Assembly (NCBI GenBank): GCA_029859455.1
Contig: JAOUDE010000151.1
Location: 1-6,382 of the forward strand
Source of the DNA: Ignavibacteria bacterium
GTDB lineage: Bacteria > Bacteroidota > Ignavibacteria > UBA10030 > UBA6906
Reading direction: 5' to 3'
Length of the DNA: 6,382 nucleotides
Below, in pieces: positions 1 to 5,865 of the stretch. The notes beneath the pieces are model-generated. The model was not told where the DNA came from. It searched no databases and was given only the letters and a program-made list of their open reading frames with translations. Made by a program: the position numbers and the translations under genes. Every line of letters begins with the position of its first letter. Positions within the stretch are counted from its first letter, which is position 1.

Positions 1-643
1 TAACCCGCGGAACTCCGGACCCCTTCACCATCAGCTCGTCCACCTGCAAAAGGAGACGACGTCCCAGTACCCCGCCGGGATGGTGAAGAGCAAAATCTTC
101 CCGGCTGAACCTCCGCTTGTCAAGAAGTGCCATGGCGAGTGCATCACCAAGGACCAGCGTGACCGTCGTGGAAGAGGTGGGGGCCAGGTCGTGCGGACAG
201 GCTTCTTCCTGCACGGAGGCATCCAGAACGACGGTCGATTCTCCTGCCAGCATCGAGGTCTTCTTTCCAACCAGAGAAATGATCGGAAGCCCCAGTCTCC
301 TGAACATAGGCAGCAGGGTGGCCAGCTCCGGTGTATCGCCGCTTTTGGAAATACAGACCACAACATCTTCACGGCGGATCATCCCGAGGTCCCCGTGCAT
401 TGCGTCGTTCGGATGGAGGAACATTGCCGGTGTACCGGTGGAGTTCAATGTTCCGACTATCTTGCGTGCAATATTGCCGGATTTTCCAACGCCGGTGACA
501 ACCACCCGCCCCTGGCATTCGAACAGGATCGTGACGGCATCCGCAAAAGAGCCGTCAATCCGCGCCCCGAGTGCGGCCACTGCCTCTCCTTCGATCCGGA
601 CCACCTCTTTTCCGCGGCGGATGATCTCTTCCCGGTCATTCAT
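1..643 (-). CDS. kdsD: D-arabinose-5-phosphate isomerase, KpsF/GutQ family (C-terminus cut by window edge)
   Basis: Interconverts D-ribulose 5-phosphate and D-arabinose 5-phosphate, the first committed step of cytoplasmic Kdo synthesis for LPS. The 214 visible codons cover the whole SIS sugar-isomerase domain: TGVGKSGNIARK at residues 50-61, HPNDAMHGDLG at 77-87, ISKSGDTPEL at 98-107, EEACPHDLAPTSSTT at 146-160 and HHPGGVLGRRLLL at 187-199. Lys54, Glu106, Glu147 and His188 fall at a constant offset of 5 from the catalytic Lys59, Glu111, Glu152 and His193 known for E. coli KdsD. The frame is still open at base 1; family members continue with two CBS domains, which would lie outside the window. 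The start is ATG at 643-641, overlapping the upstream stop as ATGA, with AGGA 8 bases before it at 655-652. GutQ or KpsF paralogues share these motifs, but the neighbouring kdsA favours the Kdo role. Confidence 0.95.
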   Translation of the reverse strand, partial: MNDREEIIRRGKEVVRIEGEAVAALGARIDGSFADAVTILFECQGRVVVTGVGKSGNIARKIVGTLNSTGTPAMFLHPNDAMHGDLGMIRREDVVVCISKSGDTPELATLLPMFRRLGLPIISLVGKKTSMLAGESTVVLDASVQEEACPHDLAPTSSTTVTLVLGDALAMALLDKRRFSREDFALHHPGGVLGRRLLLQVDELMVKGSGVPRV

Positions 644-1386
644 GATTGGGATCCTGAACGCATAATGGTCGAGACGAACCGGCCCCATCTCGATCGCCGT
701 TTCGGAGGCGGGTCGGCCGGGAGGACAATTTTCGGATGAATACGGTTGTACGCTGAAAAAGCATCACGCAGACTTCCATCGTTGTGCCGATCGAGTGACT
801 CGAAGAATGAAGCGGGGTTCAGAGCCACCGAGGGATCCTTTTCTCTTTCAATCATCATCAGTTCACCGTGTAATCCTGTCACAGGAATCAACCGGTTGGT
901 CAGAAGCCGGGTGTGGTGAAGCCAGATCCTCCTGTCGGCGGCGGCAATAACCAGGATGTCGGTCTCTGTCAACGTCACTTCCCGCACCGGTTGGCCGGAT
1001 GAAGGAGAAGGCTGGCCCGGTTTCCAGGAAGAATAGGTCCACGACCTGCCGGACCCGGAGGGCACCGGAGGTCCGGACATCAGCTCAACGTCGATCTGAG
1101 CGTCCAGCTTCTCCCGGACGGTGACCGACCAGGCGGCGTCCTCATTGTTGATCATACCGAAAGCGAACACCGGAGTCAGCGGTGAATCGTGATCCGCCTC
1201 AAGCGGAGGAGCTCCGAGGATCAGATGACCTGCACCTCTTCGCCCCTGTGCGATGACGCTCATCGCCTGAATATCTTCTCTGTACTCGCGATACCCCCGC
1301 GCATCGAGCGGCAGCACGAAGAGAAGCATCTCACGCTCACCGACCGCGATTGCTCTCGGATAGCGCCCGTTTGCATTCATTGTCAC
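640..1386 (-). CDS. Unrecognised 248-aa protein inside the Kdo operon
   Basis: I do not recognise this family. The protein looks soluble, with no signal peptide or membrane segment. It appears to have an N-terminal domain with hydrophobic strands (MLLFVLPL at 20-27, HLILGAP at 54-60, VFAFGMI at 73-79). A Ser/Gly/Pro-rich linker follows at about 104-134. A second domain (DILVIAAADRRIWL at 143-156, LLTNRLIPVTGLHGELMMIE at 161-180) comes next, then a basic tail (PPPKRRSRWGRF at 226-237) that could touch membrane or nucleic acid. It lacks the HAD aspartate signature of KdsC and the nucleotidyltransferase motifs of KdsB, so it is not a standard Kdo enzyme I can name. The start is GTG at 1386-1384, overlapping the kdsA stop as GTGA, with GGGAAG 7 bases upstream. 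An in-frame ATG at 1380-1378 has AAGGA exactly 8 bases upstream and is an equally good start. It is a real gene on position, overlaps and ribosome-site evidence; its function is unknown. Confidence 0.82.
   Translation of the reverse strand: MTMNANGRYPRAIAVGEREMLLFVLPLDARGYREYREDIQAMSVIAQGRRGAGHLILGAPPLEADHDSPLTPVFAFGMINNEDAAWSVTVREKLDAQIDVELMSGPPVPSGSGRSWTYSSWKPGQPSPSSGQPVREVTLTETDILVIAAADRRIWLHHTRLLTNRLIPVTGLHGELMMIEREKDPSVALNPASFFESLDRHNDGSLRDAFSAYNRIHPKIVLPADPPPKRRSRWGRFVSTIMRSGSQS
652..655 (-). promoter_or_regulatory. Ribosome binding site of kdsD
   Basis: AGGA on the minus strand lies 8 bases before the ATG at 643, inside the 3' end of the preceding gene. It decides the start in favour of 643 over the out-of-frame ATG at 639. 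With the ATGA overlap it supports translational coupling. Confidence 0.6.
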
Positions 1387-2219
1387 GTTCCTTCTTCCCG
1401 GAACCGTTCGACTGATGCATGGATCGCCTTCACCTGTCTGATGACATTCTCCAGCTGGTCCAGAGGGAGCTGTGACGCGGCATCGCTGAGTGCCGATGCC
1501 GGGTCCGGGTGGACCTCGAGAAACAGTCCGTCACACCCGGCGCCGATTGCCGCCCGTGCCAGAGGAAGAATGAACTCCGGGTTACCGGAAGACGCGCCCG
1601 AACTGTCCTGGGAAGGAAGCTGGACCGAATGGGTCGCGTCAAAGAAGACCGGAAAACCGAGTGCACGCAAGAGAGGAAATGAACGCATATCCACAACAAG
1701 GTTGTGGTAGCCAAACGTCGTTCCCCGTTCGGTCAGAAACAGATGGCGGTTACCGGTTCGGGTCACCTTCTCGGCTGCGAACTTCATATCCGAGGGAGCC
1801 ATGAACTGGCCCTTCTTGATATTGACAGCCCGGCCGGTTTCTCCTGCGGCCTGCAGCAGGTCGGTTTGCCTGGAAAGGAACGCCGGAATCTGAAGCACGT
1901 CGGCGACCTCAGCGACCGTGGCCGCTTCATGCGCTTCGTGGATGTCCGTCAGCACCGGAACACCGATCCCGGTCTTCGCCTCCTCAAGAATCTTCAGTCC
2001 TTCGTCTGTCCCGATTCCCGTGAACCCGCGGGAGGAGGTCCTGTTCGCTTTCCGAAAGGAGGACTTGAAGATGACCTGAAGGCCGTGTGCCAGGGCGGTT
2101 TTCTTCACCGCCTCTGCCGTCTTCATCACCAGATCGCGACTTTCGATAACGCATGGCCCCGCAATGAGGACAAGTGGTGCGCCCTTGCCGGACTCGATTC
2201 TGAAACGGGATGAGTTCAT
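1383..2219 (-). CDS. kdsA: 3-deoxy-8-phosphooctulonate synthase (Kdo-8-phosphate synthase), class II metal-dependent
   Basis: Condenses phosphoenolpyruvate with D-arabinose 5-phosphate to give Kdo 8-phosphate in the cytoplasm, the step after KdsD. The 278-aa product has the usual family length and a TIM-barrel DAHP-synthase-like pattern: IAGPCVIESRD at 19-29, FKSSFRKANRTS at 51-62, PVLTDIHE at 88-95, NIKKGQFMAPSDM at 133-145, LTERGTTFGYHNLVVDMR at 162-179, FDATHSVQLP at 193-202 and CDGLFLEVHPDP at 229-240. Cys23, His197, Glu235 and Asp246 match the metal ligands of the Aquifex enzyme (Cys11, His185, Glu222, Asp233); E. coli KdsA has Asn at the Cys position. This makes it class II. The start is ATG at 2219-2217. 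The open frame runs further up to 2348, but the extra 43 residues come from the C-rich leader and precede the conserved family N-terminus, so I exclude them. No SD is visible before the ATG. The stop overlaps the next gene by 4 bases. Confidence 0.95.
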   Translation of the reverse strand: MNSSRFRIESGKGAPLVLIAGPCVIESRDLVMKTAEAVKKTALAHGLQVIFKSSFRKANRTSSRGFTGIGTDEGLKILEEAKTGIGVPVLTDIHEAHEAATVAEVADVLQIPAFLSRQTDLLQAAGETGRAVNIKKGQFMAPSDMKFAAEKVTRTGNRHLFLTERGTTFGYHNLVVDMRSFPLLRALGFPVFFDATHSVQLPSQDSSGASSGNPEFILPLARAAIGAGCDGLFLEVHPDPASALSDAASQLPLDQLENVIRQVKAIHASVERFREEGT

Positions 2220-2236
2220 GGTACCCGGGAGTGTGT

Positions 2237-2254
2237 CCGGGCCTGCAGCCCCGG
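2237..2254. promoter_or_regulatory. 18-bp near-perfect palindrome in the kdsA leader
   Basis: CCGGGCCTGCAGCCCCGG is self-complementary except at one symmetric pair (positions 6 and 13). It ends 17 bases before the kdsA ATG. As DNA it could be a site for a dimeric regulator. As RNA it would form a GC-rich stem just upstream of a start that has no SD. Neither role is shown by sequence alone; in GC-rich DNA such a palindrome could also be chance. Confidence 0.35.
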
Positions 2255-2299
2255 AAAGGCATGTCGTTGTGAGAATACACGCATGGAATTGCCGCCTCC

Positions 2300-2328
2300 A
2301 TGATAGGGAAAAATAAGAGACAAAAAAA
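2300..2328 (-). promoter_or_regulatory. Possible kdsA operon promoter (weak)
   Basis: On the minus strand TATCAT (2305-2300) matches five of six bases of the sigma70 -10 consensus. The T7 run at 2328-2322 occupies the -35 position with 16-17 bases of spacing, but it matches the -35 consensus poorly. It would start transcripts near 2293 and give a leader of roughly 75 bases that carries the palindrome at 2237-2254. Low confidence. Confidence 0.25.
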
Positions 2329-2345
2329 GGGGGGGGCGGCGGGGG
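2322..2345. repeat. A7-G8 homopolymer block with further G-runs
   Basis: The plus strand shows seven A (2322-2328), eight G (2329-2336), C, GG, C and five G (2341-2345). Such adjacent mononucleotide runs are prone to slipped-strand length change, and the G-rich strand could form a G-quadruplex, at least a two-layer one. The block lies in the kdsA/ispE divergent region, upstream of both starts, where the A-run overlaps the possible -35 region for kdsA. It may also be a site of sequencing error. Confidence 0.6.
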
Positions 2346-2350
2346 CACGC

Positions 2351-2379
2351 TTGGAATTTCATCCGTTCATGTGTACCCT
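2351..2379 (+). promoter_or_regulatory. Possible ispE promoter giving a near-leaderless transcript
   Basis: TTGGAA (2351-2356) and TACCCT (2374-2379) are 17 bases apart, matching four and three of six sigma70 consensus bases. Initiation about 7 bases downstream would fall near 2386, almost at the ispE ATG (2388). That fits the lack of any SD before ispE. The -10 match is poor, so this is tentative. Confidence 0.25.
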
Positions 2380-2387
2380 GATGCTGC

Positions 2388-3257
2388 ATGCAAGCATACG
2401 GTCTGGCATATGGCAAGATCAACCTCGGCCTCAGAATTCTCGGAAAACGTGAGGATGGTTATCATGATATTGAAACCATCTTCCACAGGATCCGGCTTGC
2501 TGACCGGCTCGAGTTCACAAAGGCAGAGGATGTCTCTATTGAGTGCTCTCATCCTGAAGTACCGACGGACGCAAGGAATCTCTGCTATCAGGCGGTCACA
2601 CGCCTTCAGGAGGTTACCGGGAATCAGTCCGGGGTTCGGATTGCGTTGCAGAAAAACATTCCGGTCGGCGCAGGCCTCGGAGGCGGAAGCGCTGATGCTG
2701 CTCTTGTCCTCCGGTTGCTCCCCCGTCTCTGGAAGAGGTCGATTTCCGAGGACGTTTGTCACTCCATAGCGGCAGACCTTGGCTCAGACGTCCCGTTTTT
2801 TCTCGGCAGCTCGAGTGCCCACGGTACAGGAAGGGGTGAACGTTTGACGTTTCACCAGCTTGCGCTCCCATTCACGGTCGTGGTCTGTTTTCCAGGAACC
2901 ATCGTGTCGACGCGGGAGGCTTACGCTCGTATCCATGAGTACAAAGCGTGGAAGCCGGGAATGCTGTGGAACGAGTTCGGGCAGTTTCTCAACGAAGGAG
3001 CCGATTGCGGTTGCCTCGGGAATGATTTCGAGCCGTTGTTGTTCGGATCACATCCGGAAATCCGGAACGTGAAGACTCTCATGCTCGACCAGGGAGCACA
3101 GTGTGCGTTTCTTTCAGGAAGCGGTTCTGCCGTGTATGGCCTCTTTGCAGAACCCGCGCACGCAGCGAAAGCGGCCAACATGCTTACCGGACGGTATCCG
3201 CTCGTCCATGTGACACCTTCCGGCTTCGTTCCACCTCCGGATCGGCTGGTTTCTTGA
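2388..3257 (+). CDS. ispE: 4-diphosphocytidyl-2-C-methyl-D-erythritol kinase
   Basis: Phosphorylates CDP-methylerythritol at the 2-hydroxyl with ATP, the fourth step of the cytoplasmic MEP pathway to isoprenoids. The 289-aa product has normal length and the GHMP kinase layout: the N-terminal YGKINLGLRILGKREDGYHD at 8-27, the ATP-binding glycine loop PVGAGLGGGSADAA at 92-105, LGSDVPFF at 131-138, NDFE at 212-215 and FLSGSGSAVYGLF at 241-253. Lys10 and Asp134 match the catalytic lysine and aspartate of the family (Lys10 and Asp141 in E. coli). The start is ATG at 2388; an in-frame TGA at 2379-2381 rules out any longer form. No SD is visible, which is unusual next to the strong SD of the last gene in the window. 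It is divergent from kdsA, and the following gene appears to have its own promoter. Confidence 0.95.
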   Translation: MQAYGLAYGKINLGLRILGKREDGYHDIETIFHRIRLADRLEFTKAEDVSIECSHPEVPTDARNLCYQAVTRLQEVTGNQSGVRIALQKNIPVGAGLGGGSADAALVLRLLPRLWKRSISEDVCHSIAADLGSDVPFFLGSSSAHGTGRGERLTFHQLALPFTVVVCFPGTIVSTREAYARIHEYKAWKPGMLWNEFGQFLNEGADCGCLGNDFEPLLFGSHPEIRNVKTLMLDQGAQCAFLSGSGSAVYGLFAEPAHAAKAANMLTGRYPLVHVTPSGFVPPPDRLVS

Positions 3258-3282
3258 TTCTCCTTCTTCATCTCTTTATATT
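3254..3282 (+). promoter_or_regulatory. Sigma70-like promoter before the TonB-dependent receptor
   Basis: TTGATT (3254-3259) and TATATT (3277-3282) are separated by exactly 17 bases, with four and five of six consensus matches. The -35 element overlaps the ispE stop codon. Initiation near 3289 would leave a leader of about 20 bases, too short for a riboswitch. It suggests the receptor and its two downstream genes can be transcribed apart from ispE. If the host's main sigma factor is of the Bacteroidota type (TTTG / TAnnTTTG), the match is weaker. Confidence 0.5.
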
Positions 3283-3307
3283 GAGCCGAAACCACTGACG
3301 GATAACC

Positions 3308-5296
3308 TTGCGGACATCCCCCGCCTCTCGTTTCGCAGTTCAACTATTCTTTGTTTCCGTGCTCTTTCCGGCCGCGGGACATGGTTCCTTCATGACCTCC
3401 CCTGATTCATCCGAGACATTCACGGCGCCGACCGCGCCGGCTCTGCCCTCCGCTGGCCCTCTGCTGTTCCCGGCATTCTCCCGGCAATCGGATACCTCGT
3501 CCACCCTTGACGCATCGGTGCTCCCGTTTCTCGGCGTCAGATCCCCGGGTGAAATCATCGGCCTGAGCCAGGGAAGCTACCTGAGGGATCCGAACGTGGA
3601 AGGCCAGTATCAGCAGTTGAATTTCCGGGGAATTGACTGGAGAGGAGTTTCCTTTACCGTGGACGGACGGCTCATGAACGACCCGGCTTCCGGCGTCTAC
3701 AACCCGTATCATTTTCCTACGGACTACATCGAGCGGCTTGAAATCATACCGGGGCCGCGCTCATTCCTGTTCGGACTGAATGGCGCCGGTGGCGCTGTCA
3801 ACGTTGTGACGCGGCAGTTCGACTCCTTCAGGCCGAACTCAAAAATCAACTACTTCGAAGGATCACACGGCTCAGGCTACTTTGATGGAGGCATCAGTCA
3901 GAATGTTTCTAACCGGATCAATGCCACAATTGGACTCCAGAGCCGGTCTACCGACGGTCGGTATGCGAACAGTGCGAGCGAAGCCTGGAACAGCAGAGCA
4001 CGGATCCGGTACCGCCTTGGTGACAGGTCCTTCCTCCTTCTGTCCCACTACCTGACCAGCACAAAAACGCAATTGAACGGAGGTATTGCACCAGATCCGA
4101 CCAGTGTTGCGAACGCGTTCTTTCCACTCTCAACAGATGTTCGAAACCTGGATTCCTATGAGAAGATCACGCGCAATGATGTCGATCTGTCGTTTGTCGG
4201 TTTCTTCTTCAATGATTCGGCCAGTTCCTCGAGGCTGACCCTTTACTACTCGAACAACCTCCGGGAATACAGGGATGAGAACGCAGGCACCCCGCCGAAT
4301 GCATTGTTCATACAATCCGATCACAGATCATCCTGGATGGGAGCGGTCCTCACCCAACGGTTCGAACAGAGCTTCCACCGGTTCACCATCAACGCGAACC
4401 TGGAACTCCGCCAGATCGAAGGAAGTCCCAATCTCGGCCGGCGGAGAAACACCATTGGAAGCATCAGTGCCCTCGAGGAGATCTTTCCGGTGGACTTCGT
4501 GACCGTGGCGGGATATGCCCGGTACGATCGGTACCTGAACACAGACTACATCGGTTTCGGCGCAGATGCCCGCCTCTTTCTCGGAGGCGGACTTTCGCTC
4601 TTCGGCGGGGGGTCATTCTCCCAGCGTTTCCCGAACTACCAGGAGCTGTACTGGACGGACAGCACCGTTTCGAGGAGCGGAACGTTGCAGCAGGAGGAAC
4701 ACACGCAGACCGAGATCGGGATAGAATTCACCAATGAAGAATGGATCTCCGTCAGACTTGCGGCATTCCATCGCCGGGTCGTTCATCCGATCCTGTTCCT
4801 TCCCTTTGGTACAGATTTTGTCTTTCCCGGGGTCGCCATGACCAATGGTGCGGATCTGGTCAACCGCGGATTTGACTTCCGTTTCTGGTTGCGGGTGTGG
4901 TTTCTCTACGTTGAAGGAACCGGGCTCTATCTTTCACGGTCTTCTGATTCTCCCGTCACAGCGGAATACCCGGAGTTCTCCGCGACCGGAGGTCTTTACT
5001 TCTGGGAGCGCCTTTTCGGCAACCATCTGAATCTGAAAACCGGTTTCCGGGCGAGGGTCCAAACGGGACAGACCGGAACAGCGTTCAATCCGGAAATACT
5101 CGCGTACGTACAGAACGCGGATCAACCGCTTTCCGCCGGAGCCGGCGTCGACTTTGTACTGATCGGTCGGATCGGCGACGCACATATCCATCTGATCTGG
5201 GAGAATATCATCGAGTCTCAGTATTTCGCCACTCCATACTACCCGGTCAGCGACCGGGCGATCAGGTTCGGCCTCTCCTGGACATTTCTCGACTAG
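3308..5296 (+). CDS. TonB-dependent outer-membrane receptor, substrate unknown
   Basis: A 662-aa outer-membrane receptor of the size of BtuB-like transporters, expected to import a scarce ligand using TonB-ExbBD energy. Residues 1 to about 24 form a signal peptide (basic start, hydrophobic AVQLFFVSVLF at 10-20, then PAAG). A Ser/Thr/Pro-rich stretch follows at about 29-70. The plug domain is at about 75-169, with FRGIDWRGVSFTVDGRLMND at 106-125 and IERLEIIPGPRSFLFG at 141-156 followed by NGAGGAVNVVTR to residue 169. The rest alternates aromatic and polar strands with turn residues, as in a 22-strand barrel, and ends in RFGLSWTFLD, an aromatic C-terminal strand. There is no N-terminal carboxypeptidase-regulatory domain and no clear TonB box. 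The start is TTG at 3308: it is the only start that keeps the whole signal peptide, although the SD is poor. The next in-frame ATG (3392) would remove it. No neighbour reveals the ligand. Confidence 0.85.
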   Translation: MRTSPASRFAVQLFFVSVLFPAAGHGSFMTSPDSSETFTAPTAPALPSAGPLLFPAFSRQSDTSSTLDASVLPFLGVRSPGEIIGLSQGSYLRDPNVEGQYQQLNFRGIDWRGVSFTVDGRLMNDPASGVYNPYHFPTDYIERLEIIPGPRSFLFGLNGAGGAVNVVTRQFDSFRPNSKINYFEGSHGSGYFDGGISQNVSNRINATIGLQSRSTDGRYANSASEAWNSRARIRYRLGDRSFLLLSHYLTSTKTQLNGGIAPDPTSVANAFFPLSTDVRNLDSYEKITRNDVDLSFVGFFFNDSASSSRLTLYYSNNLREYRDENAGTPPNALFIQSDHRSSWMGAVLTQRFEQSFHRFTINANLELRQIEGSPNLGRRRNTIGSISALEEIFPVDFVTVAGYARYDRYLNTDYIGFGADARLFLGGGLSLFGGGSFSQRFPNYQELYWTDSTVSRSGTLQQEEHTQTEIGIEFTNEEWISVRLAAFHRRVVHPILFLPFGTDFVFPGVAMTNGADLVNRGFDFRFWLRVWFLYVEGTGLYLSRSSDSPVTAEYPEFSATGGLYFWERLFGNHLNLKTGFRARVQTGQTGTAFNPEILAYVQNADQPLSAGAGVDFVLIGRIGDAHIHLIWENIIESQYFATPYYPVSDRAIRFGLSWTFLD

Positions 5297-5865
5297 TGGG
5301 AAGGGGTTCCGAAATCGTAACGGTCTTCGGCAGTGCGTCACCCCTGCCGGATTCTCCGGCATACAACCTGGCCTTTGAACTTGGAGCCGCCCTCGCCCGG
5401 GCTCAGCTGACAGTATGCAACGGCGGGTATGGCGGAACGATGGAAGCCGGTGCGCGCGGGGCGAAGAGCGCGGGCGGAGCAACGATCGGCATCATCACCG
5501 ACTTCTACCCGAAGAAACAGGCGAACGAATGGATCGACACGGTTTTTCGGACGGCGGATGCTCCCGAACGGCTTCTTTCGCTGGTCCGAACGGGGAATGC
5601 ATTCGTCGTTCTCCCCGGCGGCACCGGCACACTGCTGGAACTTGCAGCGGTGTGGGAGTTTATGAACAAAGGTATTATCGGTCCGCGGCCTGTTGTGCTT
5701 CTTGGAGGGTTCTGGAACCGTCTCGTGGAGGGGGTCCGTTCACACCTTCTGCTGGAAGGAAGAGCGGACGCGTCCCGGCTGATACAGGTTGCGGAAAGCT
5801 GTGAGGAATGTGTCGCAATGATCACGCAAACACTGCGAGGAGGTATCCATGGATCAGGAACGTAA
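5296..5865 (+). CDS. LOG family protein (putative nucleotide 5'-monophosphate phosphoribohydrolase-like)
   Basis: A 189-aa Rossmann-fold protein of the LOG family, often annotated as 'possible lysine decarboxylase'. Visible motifs are VTVFGSASPLPDSPAY at 8-23, the glycine-rich CNGGYGGTMEAGARGA at 41-56, ERLLSLVR at 91-98 and the signature PGGTGTLLE at 107-115 with the expected catalytic Glu115. Characterised LOG enzymes cleave nucleotide monophosphates to base and ribose 5-phosphate. In the classic form an Arg-Lys pair precedes the signature; here Arg92 is followed by Leu, so the activity should not be assumed. The start is GTG at 5296-5298, sharing one base with the receptor's TAG stop. No SD precedes it, so translation probably depends on termination of the upstream gene, and no other start codon fits before the first conserved strand. 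The 3' end overlaps the next gene by 17 bases. Confidence 0.87.
   Translation: MGRGSEIVTVFGSASPLPDSPAYNLAFELGAALARAQLTVCNGGYGGTMEAGARGAKSAGGATIGIITDFYPKKQANEWIDTVFRTADAPERLLSLVRTGNAFVVLPGGTGTLLELAAVWEFMNKGIIGPRPVVLLGGFWNRLVEGVRSHLLLEGRADASRLIQVAESCEECVAMITQTLRGGIHGSGT
5838..5844 (+). promoter_or_regulatory. Strong ribosome binding site of the DinB-family gene
   Basis: AGGAGGT is a full SD sequence lying 4 bases before the ATG at 5849, inside the 3' end of the LOG gene. It fixes the start of the DinB-family gene and stands out because ispE, kdsA and the LOG gene have no visible SD. Confidence 0.75.

Noticed and set aside
31..372. Minus-strand open frame of 113 codons within kdsD in another frame, and a second at 457-639.
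   Set aside because: The kdsD frame through the same bases carries all SIS motifs and runs to the window edge; these others are Trp/Arg/Pro-rich shadows.
80..739. Long plus-strand open frames (80-739 and 117-665) opposite kdsD.
   Set aside because: They lie antisense to a clear SIS-domain gene, have unnatural composition and no recognisable motif; they are frame shadows in GC-rich DNA.
640..1386. Assigning the middle gene of the Kdo operon as kdsC or kdsB from context.
   Set aside because: No HAD aspartate motif and no cytidylyltransferase motif are present, so the context-based name would be invented.
2220..2348. A 43-residue N-terminal extension of KdsA beginning with a proline run.
   Set aside because: The residues come from reading through the C-rich homopolymer leader, precede the conserved family start, and would give an overlong protein; ATG at 2219 yields the normal length.
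2367..2762. Minus-strand open frame antisense to the start of ispE, spanning part of the intergenic region.
   Set aside because: It overlaps the conserved ispE kinase motifs on the other strand, shows no family motif, and has no convincing ribosome site.
3258..3307. A possible cobalamin or other riboswitch before the TonB-dependent receptor.
   Set aside because: The gap is only 50 bases and is accounted for by a promoter-like pair and a short leader; no aptamer of known size could fit.
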